From the NCBI GenBank assembly GCA_963746325.1, contig CAVVBC010000023.1, forward strand, positions 1 through 64,000: DNA of 64,000 bases, in the 5' to 3' direction. The notes beneath the pieces were generated by a model that made no database searches, had not been told where the DNA came from, and saw only the letters and a program-made list of their open reading frames with translations. This stretch comes from RPQJ01 sp963746325 (GTDB lineage Bacteria > Pseudomonadota > Gammaproteobacteria > Steroidobacterales > Steroidobacteraceae). Positions 46,080 through 53,757 of the stretch are shown piece after piece; position 1 is the stretch's first letter, and each line of letters opens with the position of its first letter. Position numbers and translations under genes: made by a program.

Positions 46080-47208
46080 TTGCTCAACCGCCTGGATCGC
46101 TATCTGCTGCGCGAAGTGACGTGGACCTTCGTCGCGGTCACCGGCGTGCTGCTGATCGTGCTGCTCTCGAACCAGTTCGCGCGAGTGCTCGGGCAGGCGG
46201 CCTCGACAGGTTTCCCGGTCGAGATCGTCATGACGCTGATCGGGCTCACCACCCTGCAGCAACTCACCGTGCTGGTTCCTATCGGGTTGTTCCTGGGCAT
46301 CGTGCTGGCGCTAGGTCGCCTGTATCACGAGAGCGAGATGACCGCGATGACTGCCTGCGGCATCGGCCCGCTGCGAATCTACCGGCCCATCGCGCTGCTG
46401 GCCGTCGTGATTGCCGCCCTGCTGGCCGTGCTTTCGTTTCGCGTGGTGCCGGCCGCCTGGATGAAGTCGAGCGAGCTGCGCAATGAAGCCACGCGCGCGG
46501 CGCAGTTCGGCGCGCTCGAGCCCGGCAGGTTCCGCAGTTTCGCCGGCGGCGATGCCGTGTTCTATGCCGAGCGCGTCGAGCCGACCGGCGAACTGTTCGG
46601 AGTGTTCGTCCAGCGCAGCGTCGGCGACAAGATCGAAGTCGCGATGGCTGAACGCGCGGTGCAGCGGGGCGCAGGTCAACCCGAGCAGTTGTTCATCCTG
46701 TACGACGGTCGACGCTACGAGGGTGTCCCCGGCGCGCCCAACTGGCGCATCGTCGAGTTTCGCGAACACGGTATTCCCGTGCGCCTGCCCGATGCGCGGG
46801 CGGGCAAACGCCGGATCGAGATGAAGACCACGCAGACCCTGCTCGATTCCGCCGATCCCAAGGATCGCGCCGAGCTCGCCTGGCGCATCGCGGTGCCCGT
46901 CATGGCGCTGGTGCTGACGATCCTCGCCGTGCCGCTCGCACAGATTGCGGCCGCGACAGGGTCGCTTCGCCCGCGTCGCCTTCGCGGTGCTGGCGTACTT
47001 CGTCTACTCGAACCTGCTGGCCGCCGCCCGCGTCTGGATCCAGAAGGACTCGCCGGCGGGCCAGTTCGGGCTGTGGTGGGTGCACCTGCTGCCGCTCGCG
47101 GTTGCGGCGTGGCTGCTATGGCAGGAACTGCATCCCGGTCCTGCATGGCGGATGCCCTGGTCGCGCCGCCGCGGTGCGACGGCAGCCAGCGGAGTCACGG
47201 CACGATGA
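46080..47208 (+). CDS. lptF: LPS export permease LptF (frameshift ~46947)
   Basis: Inner-membrane half of the LptB2FG transporter that extracts LPS. The TTG at 46080 gives the usual N-terminus LNRLDRYLLREVTWTFVAVT. A periplasmic beta-jellyroll domain lies in the middle (YAERVEPTGELFGVFVQ). At AVPLAQ/LRPRQGRFARV one surplus base near 46947 moves the frame; uncorrected, it reads straight into the lptG frame. The corrected product has about 375 residues with the last helices (AVLAYFVYSNLL). The stop overlaps the lptG ATG. Confidence 0.93.
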
Positions 47209-48281
47209 CCGGAGTGCTTGGCCGCTACGTGATCCGCACCGTGCTCGGGTACACGCTCATGGTGATGATCGTGCTGCTCGCTCTCGGCGCGCTGTTCATG
47301 TTCATCGGTCAGCAGGACGACATCGGCATCGGCAATTACACGGCGACGCAGGCCTTGCTGTTCGTGGCGCTGAACCTGCCGAGTTACCTGTTCCAGTTGT
47401 TGCCCGTGGCGGCGCTGATCGGCTCGCTGCTCGGCCTCGGCAATCTTGCGCGCGGCAGCGAGCTCATCGTCATGCGCGCATCGGGCGTGACGACCTGGCG
47501 CTTCTGCGTCTGGCTGGGAAGCGCCGGCATCATCCTGGCGTCGCTGATGTTCGTCGTCGGCGAGTACGTGGCGCCGCCGCTCGGCAGTTATGCGCGGCAG
47601 CTCAAGGTTTTCGCCAAGTTCGACGAGTTCAACCTGACCGGCAGCCGCGCGACGTGGGTGCGGGACGGCGACACGATCATCAGCGTCAACCAGCAGTCCG
47701 GCAGCGCGCGCTTCGGCGGCATCAAGGTGTTTCGCGTCGACCCTTCGCGCAAGCTGCTGAGCGTGGGCCGCGCGGAATCGGCGAGCGTGAAGAGCGACAA
47801 CGTGTGGCTGCTGGAGAAGTACGTCGGCACCTCGTTTGCACCTGACTCGCAGACAGCCACCGTGACCAAGGACGGCGAGCGCGAAGTACGCACCTCGTTG
47901 TCGCCCGACTTCCTTGGACTCGCCATCGCCGAGCCCGACGCGATGGGACTCGCCGACCTGCGCGGCTACATCGACCACCTGCAGCGCAACGGCCTGCAAT
48001 CGAGCCGCTTCGAGGCGGCGTACTGGTCACGGCTCGCGCGGTTCGGCGCCGTGCTGCTCGTGATCATGCTGGCACTGCCGTTCTGCGTGGGGTCGATGCG
48101 CAACTCGGGCCAGGGTGCGCGCACCGTCATCGGCGTGCTCATCGGCGCGGGTTTCGTGCTGTTGAGCCAGACGCTCGAGAGCAGCGGGGAATTGTTCGAT
48201 CTCGCGCCATGGATCGTCGGGTGGATGCCGACTGCGTTGCTCGGCGTCGTGACCGGGACCTTGCTCTGGCGCAACCGGTGA
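47205..48281 (+). CDS. lptG: LPS export permease LptG
   Basis: 358 residues, partner of LptF. Six membrane helices flank a periplasmic jellyroll domain (YGVG-type strands: DGDTIISVNQQSGSARFGGI, VWLLEKYVGTSF). Conserved end: FCVGSMRNSGQGARTVIGVL. The ATG at 47205 overlaps the lptF stop (ATGA). No Rho-independent terminator follows; instead the gene is followed by the repeat region 48369-48788. Confidence 0.95.
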   Translation: MTGVLGRYVIRTVLGYTLMVMIVLLALGALFMFIGQQDDIGIGNYTATQALLFVALNLPSYLFQLLPVAALIGSLLGLGNLARGSELIVMRASGVTTWRFCVWLGSAGIILASLMFVVGEYVAPPLGSYARQLKVFAKFDEFNLTGSRATWVRDGDTIISVNQQSGSARFGGIKVFRVDPSRKLLSVGRAESASVKSDNVWLLEKYVGTSFAPDSQTATVTKDGEREVRTSLSPDFLGLAIAEPDAMGLADLRGYIDHLQRNGLQSSRFEAAYWSRLARFGAVLLVIMLALPFCVGSMRNSGQGARTVIGVLIGAGFVLLSQTLESSGELFDLAPWIVGWMPTALLGVVTGTLLWRNR

Positions 48282-48368
48282 TCGCGGTCGTTGCGGTGGG
48301 GCGCTTTGACGGCGCTGCGGCGTGTCATTTTGGGGTCGTCGAGTTTTCTGGACGATGCGCCGTGCAGG

Positions 48369-48442
48369 GCGCACGATCGGGATGACTTTCCGGATCGCGG
48401 AAAGGCAGACACGCGATCCGGAAAGTCATCCCGATCGCGCGC
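48369..48442 (+). repeat. Conserved-loop hairpin, copy H
   Basis: 28-bp stem (48369-48396 with 48415-48442, one A/C mismatch at 48373) directly closing an 18-nt loop GCGGAAAGGCAGACACGC (48397-48414). The first two loop bases differ from the TT of the other copies. The second module starts 8 nt downstream. The gap 48282-48838 between lptG and the RDD gene holds this copy, copy I and two second modules, and no gene. Confidence 0.88.
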
Positions 48443-48450
48443 TGCTCGCA

Positions 48451-48494
48451 GGCGCCTGAGCGAATTCCCGGCGACCGGAAATTCGCACGGCGCA
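48451..48494 (+). repeat. Second repeat module, copy next to H
   Basis: GGCGCCTGAGC (48451-48461) and CACGGCGCA (48486-48494) enclose a hairpin with arms GCGAATTCC and GGAAATTCGC (one bulged base). Confidence 0.75.
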
Positions 48495-48655
48495 GCGGCG
48501 TCGAGGCGTCCCAACGGAACGATGCGATAACTGCTGCGCCAGGGCCGAATCCCGTCAGTCGCATGGCGCAATCCAGCGGCAAAAGACTTGGAATCGACCG
48601 GTACGCGGCTTTGCGCCAGGTCGCACTGTCGGCATCGTTGTTGCCCAATGTGACA

Positions 48656-48702
48656 TGCGCCGTGCGAGGCGTTCGGCGTGCCGAACGGCGAGCTCAGGCG
48701 CC
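48656..48702 (-). repeat. Second repeat module, copy next to I (inverted)
   Basis: On the minus strand GGCGCCTGAGC (48702-48692) and CACGGCGCA (48664-48656) enclose the palindrome CGTTCGGC-GT-GCCGAACG (48671-48688, plus strand). It is the mirror arrangement of the H copy. Confidence 0.75.
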
Positions 48703-48709
48703 GTCGGTC

Positions 48710-48787
48710 AGGTGGGTGATCCGGGGCCTTTCCCGGAGCGCGTGTCTGCCTTTCCAAGCGCAGGGAAAGGCCCCGGATCACCCACCT
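48710..48787 (-). repeat. Conserved-loop hairpin, copy I (inverted relative to H)
   Basis: 25-bp perfect stem (48710-48734 with 48763-48787; one more pair at 48709/48788) and loop GCGTGTCTGCCTTTCCAA (48740-48757). With copy H and both second modules it forms a head-to-head inverted pair of complete elements, 48369-48494 and 48656-48788. Confidence 0.9.
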
Positions 48788-48838
48788 GCATTCGTCGGCC
48801 GCGTGTCTTTGTCTTTAGTCACGCCGAATCGACCACCA

Positions 48839-49333
48839 CTATTGGCGCTTGACCGCCTTCGGCAACAGCACGACCCGACTGTGCGACAACCGGTCGTGCC
48901 ATGCGCGCCGCTCGCCGTCGAACAACACCCACGCCCAGCCGAGCCCCGCGGGCAGCCAGCTCAGCATGCTCGCCCCGAGTCGCACCACCACGTCGCGCCA
49001 CGTCAGCAGGTAGCCGTCGTCGCGCTGCACGCGGATGCGCCATGAAGCCATGCCCAGCGTCTGTCCCCGCTCGGTCCAGGGCATGCCGAAGTAAACGACG
49101 ACGGCGCCGGCGAGCACGGGCCAGTACAGCAGCGTGAGCAGCGGGAAGGTCTGCCAGCGCACCGCCTCGCCGCCCGTGAACGGCAGGAAGCAGGCCGTGA
49201 CGATCATCAGCAGCGCGAGCACCAGCAGGCCGTCGTAGACCATCGCGGCCAGCCGGCGCAGCAGTCCCGCTGGCGGCAGCGCAGCCGCTGCGGCGGCGAA
49301 CTCTTCTCGTGATGGAGGCGAAGCAGGAGTCAT
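48839..49333 (-). CDS. RDD family membrane protein
   Basis: 164 residues. RDD signature RRLAAMVYDGLLVLALLM near the N-terminus, a second helix pair (LLTLLYWPVLAGAVVVYFGM), GQTLGMASWRIRV and a C-terminal WHDRLSHSRVVLLP segment, all typical of RDD proteins. Some RDD proteins have been linked to ion transport, but the substrate here is unknown. Convergent with lptG across the repeat region; the nearby SbtB gene is on the same strand. Confidence 0.85.
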   Translation of the reverse strand: MTPASPPSREEFAAAAAALPPAGLLRRLAAMVYDGLLVLALLMIVTACFLPFTGGEAVRWQTFPLLTLLYWPVLAGAVVVYFGMPWTERGQTLGMASWRIRVQRDDGYLLTWRDVVVRLGASMLSWLPAGLGWAWVLFDGERRAWHDRLSHSRVVLLPKAVKRQ

Positions 49334-49358
49334 GGGCCGACGACCGCGCGCGCCTGGC

Positions 49359-49661
49359 TCAGAACTTGTCCGACCGCAGCACGCTCACGTCCTGCATGAA
49401 CAGGATCATCGCGTAGTGGTCGTAGAAGCGCTCGCGCACTCGTTGCGCGATGTTGTCCGCCAGCGCGGGATCGCAGATGACCTCGACCCGGATGTTGCCT
49501 TCCTGTGCCCAGTCGGATTGCCGCGTGCCGCGACTGCCCTTGCCGCGTGCATCCATGATGGTGAAACCACGGACTCCCAGCGTCTCGAGTTCCTCGACGA
49601 GCGCCCGCTCGAGCGCGGCCTCGGTGACGATGGTGACCATGCGTCGCGTGTAATGCTGCAT
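49359..49661 (-). CDS. sbtB: PII-like signalling protein SbtB
   Basis: 100 residues with a ferredoxin-like PII fold: the opening strand VTIVTEAALERALVEELETLG, a T-loop region (DARGKGSRGTRQSDW) and the following VEVICDPALADNIAQRVRERFY. It is encoded directly after an SbtA-type permease, the partner of SbtB in cyanobacteria, where SbtB binds cAMP/AMP/ADP and closes SbtA. An internal ATG at 49640 is a possible start. The pairing supports the call more than the sequence alone. Confidence 0.82.
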   Translation of the reverse strand: MQHYTRRMVTIVTEAALERALVEELETLGVRGFTIMDARGKGSRGTRQSDWAQEGNIRVEVICDPALADNIAQRVRERFYDHYAMILFMQDVSVLRSDKF

Positions 49662-49687
49662 GTGGAGAGGTATCCGTCGTGGTGCGG

Positions 49688-50632
49688 TCAGAGCGTGGCC
49701 ACCAGGCGGGCCAGGCGGTCATACAGCGGGATGCCGATGATGATGTTGAACGGGAACGTGACGGCCAGCGAGGCCGTCAGCGACAGCGCCGGATTCGCCT
49801 CGGGGACGGCAGTGCGCATCGCCGTGGGCGCGGCAATGTACGACGCGCTGGCGGCAAGCGTCGCGAGCACGGTGATGCCGCCGGCCGACAGCCCGATGGC
49901 GCGGCCCAGCAGGGCGCCCACGATCGCGCCGAAGAGCGGCATCAGCACGCCGAACAGGATGAGGAACACGGCGTTGCGTCGCAGTGCCCCGAGTTGCGTG
50001 GCTGCGATCAGCCCCATCTCCAGCAGGAACAGCGCGAGAATGCCCTTGAACAGGCCGAAGAACAGCGGCTGGATCGACGCTGTGCCTGCGGGCCCGCTGA
50101 CCCAGCCGATTGCCAGGCCGCCGAGCAGCAGGATCACGCTGCGCCCAAGCATCAGTTCGCGCAGCAGCGGCTTCCAGGCGACGCTGCCTCCGGCAAAGCC
50201 GCGTGCCAGCACGACACCCGCCAGGATCGCGGGCACTTCGAGCACCACGACCCACACGGGTGCGCGGACTTCGTAGCTGATGCCCTGTGTCGCGAGATAA
50301 CCGAGCAGCACCGCGAACGTGCCGACGCTGACCGAGCCATAATGCGCGGCGAGCGATGCGGCGTCCGCCCGTGACAGGCGACCGAGGTGCCTGGCCGCGA
50401 GAAAGGCGGGAACGGGTAAGCCGAAGCCGAGCGCGAGCAGCGCCGCGAGTTCGACGAGCGGCAGGCCTTCGCCCGCACGGGCGAGTTCGACGCCGCCCTT
50501 GAGACCGATGGCGAGCAGCAGCAGCGTGCTGACGAAATCATAGATGGCCGCAGGCAGCCGCAGTTCGGCGCGGGCGAGCCCGGCGAAGGCGCCAAGCAGG
50601 AAGAACAGGATGACGGGATCCAGGGTCGGCAT
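49688..50632 (-). CDS. sbtA: SbtA-type sodium-dependent bicarbonate transporter (DUF897)
   Basis: 314 residues, about ten membrane helices in an inverted-repeat layout. Conserved stretches: YDFVSTLLLLAIGLKGGVEL, AAHYGSVSVGTFAVLLGYL, and the second half ASASYIAAPTAMRTAVPEAN followed by PFNIIIGIPLYDRL. These match SbtA/DUF897 permeases that import HCO3- with Na+. The start is ATG 50632; ATG 50644 is possible. No Rubisco or carboxysome genes are in the window, so the bicarbonate probably feeds anaplerotic carboxylation or pH control; this is inferred. Confidence 0.85.
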   Translation of the reverse strand: MPTLDPVILFFLLGAFAGLARAELRLPAAIYDFVSTLLLLAIGLKGGVELARAGEGLPLVELAALLALGFGLPVPAFLAARHLGRLSRADAASLAAHYGSVSVGTFAVLLGYLATQGISYEVRAPVWVVVLEVPAILAGVVLARGFAGGSVAWKPLLRELMLGRSVILLLGGLAIGWVSGPAGTASIQPLFFGLFKGILALFLLEMGLIAATQLGALRRNAVFLILFGVLMPLFGAIVGALLGRAIGLSAGGITVLATLAASASYIAAPTAMRTAVPEANPALSLTASLAVTFPFNIIIGIPLYDRLARLVATL

Positions 50633-50746
50633 TGCAGCAGCCATTGAGCCGCGGGTCGCGCGGCGCAACGGTATGCGAATTCGCTGCGAGAGTCACGGGT
50701 GCCAGCGCTGGAATCCATGCGCTTGCCGCATGCGAACCACGCTTCG

Positions 50747-51442
50747 ATGAGCCTCAGACCCGAGTCCGCTGCCATTGCTTCGTCCCGCGTGCTGGTCTGG
50801 GACTGGCCGTTACGCGTGTTTCACTGGGCGCTGGTGGTTGCCATCGCAACCTCGTTTGCCACCCATTACCTCGGTATCGAATGGTTCGATTGGCACCGCC
50901 GGGCAGGGTACGTCGCGCTGGTGCTGATTGCCTTCCGCGTGGCGTGGGGTGTCGTCGGCCCGCGCTACGCCCGGTTCAAATCCTTCATGCACGGTCCGCG
51001 GACGATCCTGGATTACGTTCGAGGCATTCGGCCGCATCCTCCTGCCGGGCACAATCCACTCGGCGGCCTCAGCGTGATCGCGCTGTTGCTCGTGGTCGCA
51101 GTGCAGGCGGTTACCGGGCTGTTCGCGAACGATGAGATCGCCAATGCCGGTCCGTTCTACGGCTGGATCACGCAGGAGACCAGCAATCGCCTTACCGCGT
51201 GGCACGAACTCAATTCGAACGTGCTGCTCGGGCTCGTCGCGCTGCATCTCGTCGCCGTCGTCTGGCACGACCTGGTTCGCCGCCATGGCCTGGCGCGCTC
51301 GATGTGGACGGGTCGCAGGGCAGCGGGCGAGGGCATCACGTCGTCCCGCGGCATGCTCGCCGTGGGCATCGTGCTGGCGCTGGTCGCCGCCCTGGCGCTC
51401 GCGGTACGCGCGGCGCCAGAGGCGTCGGTCAGCTTTTTCTAG
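50747..51442 (+). CDS. Cytochrome b561-type membrane protein
   Basis: 231 residues from the ATG at 50747. Four to five membrane helices with paired heme-ligand histidines (RVFHWALVVAIATSFATH, WHRRAGYVALVLIAFRVAWG, WHELNSNVLLGLVALHLVAVVWHD), as in the cytochrome b/Ni-Fe hydrogenase b-type family. It takes electrons from the quinone pool to a periplasmic acceptor or the reverse. The convergent neighbour is a cytochrome c', a pair often found together. Upstream it is divergent from sbtA. Confidence 0.87.
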   Translation: MSLRPESAAIASSRVLVWDWPLRVFHWALVVAIATSFATHYLGIEWFDWHRRAGYVALVLIAFRVAWGVVGPRYARFKSFMHGPRTILDYVRGIRPHPPAGHNPLGGLSVIALLLVVAVQAVTGLFANDEIANAGPFYGWITQETSNRLTAWHELNSNVLLGLVALHLVAVVWHDLVRRHGLARSMWTGRRAAGEGITSSRGMLAVGIVLALVAALALAVRAAPEASVSFF

Positions 51443-51461
51443 CCGCAGCGGGACCGCCGGT

Positions 51462-51929
51462 TCAGTCGGTCTTGTACTTGTCGTGGCACGCCTTGCAGGT
51501 GTTCGCCGCGTCGAAGAATGCCGCCTTGCTCTTGGCGAAATCGCCCGACTTCGAGACGGTGGCCAGCGTCGCGCTGCGATCGACCAGGTCCTTGAGCTTG
51601 GCGTCGAAGTCGGCGCGATTGGCCCACATCTCCGGCTTCAGCTCCGAATTGGGCAGGCCCTTGGTGTCGGCGCTGAATGATTCGGACAACAGCGGCGCGA
51701 TCATTGCAACGCGCTCCGCCCGGCGGGTGAACTCGGCCGCATCGTAGGGAGCCTTGCCCTGCGCCATCGCGCCCAGCGGGCCGAAGTTGTACGCCAGCAC
51801 CTGGTAAAGCGACTTGCGGTACTTCAGGGTTTTCTCACCCTGTGACTGCGCGCCCTGGGCCTGGGCGGCGCCAGCGAAGAGGAAGCTGGCGGACAGCACG
51901 GTGACGACGATCGAACGGATTACAGCCAT
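51462..51929 (-). CDS. Cytochrome c' (class II c-type cytochrome)
   Basis: 155 residues. Signal peptide (SIVVTVLSASFLFAGAAQA), then a four-helix-bundle domain with LKYRKSLYQVLAYNFGPLGAM and the heme-binding CKACH at residues 145-149 close to the C-terminus, the hallmark of class II cytochromes. An AAGGAG ribosome-binding site lies just upstream of the ATG at 51929. Cytochromes c' bind NO or serve as electron carriers in the periplasm; here it could accept electrons from the neighbouring cytochrome b. In-frame upstream sequence belongs to another gene. Confidence 0.92.
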   Translation of the reverse strand: MAVIRSIVVTVLSASFLFAGAAQAQGAQSQGEKTLKYRKSLYQVLAYNFGPLGAMAQGKAPYDAAEFTRRAERVAMIAPLLSESFSADTKGLPNSELKPEMWANRADFDAKLKDLVDRSATLATVSKSGDFAKSKAAFFDAANTCKACHDKYKTD

Positions 51930-52120
51930 GGACGCGACGCTCCTTGATGCATGGTGCGGGAAAGCGCCATGAAGGTACCGCAGCAGGCGTGAGCAAGTCA
52001 CGCGGCCCGCGCCCAACGTCAGCTGCGTGCCGATGCGCGCCTTGGCGAGGATTTCGGTGCGGTGAGCCCGCAGGATCTTCCAGATGTCGGACTCAGACGG
52101 CCGATCTGCCATGCGCGCAA

Positions 52121-52762
52121 TCAGTCCCGCGACAGCGGGCCATTCGCGACCCCATTGCAGCATGCGGATGGCATCCGCAACGACCTGTCGCGACATCGCG
52201 CTGCCAGCGGCGGGGCTGCGCCCGCAACGGCCGCAGCTTGCCGTGCGGGTGTCGGGGGCGCAGCCGGGCGCGCCACGGATTCCTTCGTGCGCTTCGGCGT
52301 CTCGGCCTGGCGCGGTGTTTCGCTGGCTCGTGCTGGCGCAGCCGGGGCAGCAGCATCCTTGCGCGCGGGCTTCCTCGGCACGGCCCTGGCGGCATGGGTC
52401 GACCGCATGCGCGGCTGTTCGATCGTCGCCGAAATCGAGGTGTCCGGCGGCTTGCCGGTGGCCAGTGGAATGAAGCGCTCGAGGTGCTCGGAACCGAGCA
52501 GGCTGGTGAGGAACGACATCAGCTCCAGCGCCTCGGCGAACCGGTGATCGCCGGCGTCACGTCGCTCGCCGAGGTGTGCCTTGAGCTCCAGCAGGCGCGT
52601 GCGGGCCAGCTGGATGACCAGGGCGTTGGGGCGCTGATGTTTCGGCCATGACTCGGCGCGCGCATACGCCGCATCGTCGAGCTGCAGATAGCGCGCGTGC
52701 AGGTCGACGCTGGCGAGCCAACGTTCCAGCAATTCCTCCAAGCGCTTGTCCGACATCGACAT
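52121..52762 (-). CDS. Hypothetical protein, possibly continuing to ~52000 after a frame change
   Basis: 213 residues in the open frame. The N-terminal 100 residues look folded and helical (DKRLEELLERWLASVDLHAR, FAEALELMSFLTSLLGSEHL); then comes an Ala/Pro/Arg-rich linker. The last 25 residues look like noise, while another frame from 52196 downward encodes a sensible domain (VVADAIRMLQWGREWPAVAG, RPSESDIWKILRAHRTEIL). I infer one protein of about 250 residues with a frame break near 52195. This break needs an added base (or two removed), unlike the other breaks in the window. Function unknown. Confidence 0.6.
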   Translation of the reverse strand: MSMSDKRLEELLERWLASVDLHARYLQLDDAAYARAESWPKHQRPNALVIQLARTRLLELKAHLGERRDAGDHRFAEALELMSFLTSLLGSEHLERFIPLATGKPPDTSISATIEQPRMRSTHAARAVPRKPARKDAAAPAAPARASETPRQAETPKRTKESVARPAAPPTPARQAAAVAGAAPPLAARCRDRSLRMPSACCNGVANGPLSRD

Positions 52763-52885
52763 TCGGTCGTCACCCCGTCCCGTGGCCCCAGTTTAGGGGC
52801 AGGCGCGGCTGTCGCGGAAATCCCGTGCGCAAGCTGTGACCGGGCTCGCAATTGACCGCCGTTCTGGATCCTGCCGTCCGCGGAC

Positions 52886-52927
52886 TTGCAAAATATCCAT
52901 ATGTGGAACATAATGTTTCACATATGG
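52886..52927 (+). promoter_or_regulatory. Strong promoter with 31-bp palindromic operator over the DUF6502 start
   Basis: TTGCAA (52886-52891) and CATAAT (52909-52914) are separated by 17 bp, a good sigma-70 promoter. A 31-bp palindrome (52897-52927) with arms CCATATGTG/CACATATGG and core AACATAATGTT covers the spacer, the -10 and the ATG at 52924; only one symmetric position pair mismatches. The expected transcription start (about 52921) lies within a few bases of the ATG, so the mRNA would be nearly leaderless. Confidence 0.72.
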
Positions 52928-53757
52928 CAATTCAGCCTCAACGTCCGATCGTCACAGCCTGCCTGCGCTGGCTCTGGCCGGTTGCGCGCTGGCTGCTGCA
53001 GTCGGGCGTTACCTGGAAGGAATTTGCCGAGCTCGCGCGCGGTGTATTCATCGACGTGGCCGAGAAAGAGTTCGGCCTGCGTGGGCGGCCCACCAACGTT
53101 TCGCGCATCGCGCTGCTCACCGGCATGACGCGGCGCGACGTGCGCCGCTATCGCGATTCGGCGGCCAGCGCGCCGGCGCCCGACGTGCGGGCAGAGGACG
53201 ACCTCAACCATGCCAGCCGCGTCCTGGCGGGCTGGCATCTCGACGCCGAGTTCATCGACGAGCTGGGACGGCCGCGGCCGCTGGACGCCAAGGGCGAGGG
53301 CGCCACGTTCACGCAGCTCGTGCGCCGGTATGCGGGCGACATTCCCGTGACTGCGCTCACCAAGGAGTTGCTGCGCTCGGGTTCGATCGAGCGCACCGCC
53401 ACCGGTGGCTACAGCGTGCTGCGTCGCTTCTACATGCCGCGCGCGATGGACGGGCAGGCAGTGGAGCGCGCAGGTGCAGTCATCGCAGACCTGGCGACGA
53501 CAGTGGAGCACAACCTCTCGCGCGAGGCCGGCGAACCGCCGCGCTTCGAGGGTCGCGCCCAGAACAGGCACATCGATCCGCGCCAGTTGCCCGCCTTCCG
53601 CGCCTTCATGGAGCGCGAGGGCCAGGCGTTCCTCGAGCGCTGCGACGAGTGGCTGAGCGCGCACGAGATGCCGCAGGACGAGTCCACGGCGACGACCGCG
53701 CTGCGGTTGGGCGTCGGGGTTTACGCAATTCAGGAAAGAGTGGTCGGAGAACGATGA
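52924..53757 (+). CDS. DUF6502 family protein with HTH-like segment
   Basis: 277 residues. The N-terminus matches the DUF6502 pattern (ACLRWLWPVARWLLQSGVTW, KEFAELARGVFIDVAEKEFG), followed by a helix-turn-helix-like stretch (NVSRIALLTGMTRRDVRRYR, about residues 58-77) and a C-terminal helical part that ends with MEREGQAFLERCDEWLSAHE. No signal or membrane segment. The start at ATG 52924 lies inside a palindromic operator, which together with the HTH suggests an autoregulated DNA-binding protein; that role is inferred. The stop overlaps the DUF5666 lipoprotein gene (ATGA). Confidence 0.83.
   Translation: MAIQPQRPIVTACLRWLWPVARWLLQSGVTWKEFAELARGVFIDVAEKEFGLRGRPTNVSRIALLTGMTRRDVRRYRDSAASAPAPDVRAEDDLNHASRVLAGWHLDAEFIDELGRPRPLDAKGEGATFTQLVRRYAGDIPVTALTKELLRSGSIERTATGGYSVLRRFYMPRAMDGQAVERAGAVIADLATTVEHNLSREAGEPPRFEGRAQNRHIDPRQLPAFRAFMEREGQAFLERCDEWLSAHEMPQDESTATTALRLGVGVYAIQERVVGER

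Noticed and set aside
46080..48281. A single 733-residue LptF-LptG fusion
   Set aside because: The continuous frame arises only because a surplus base near 46947 moves lptF into the lptG frame; the other frame preserves the true LptF C-terminus and its own stop.
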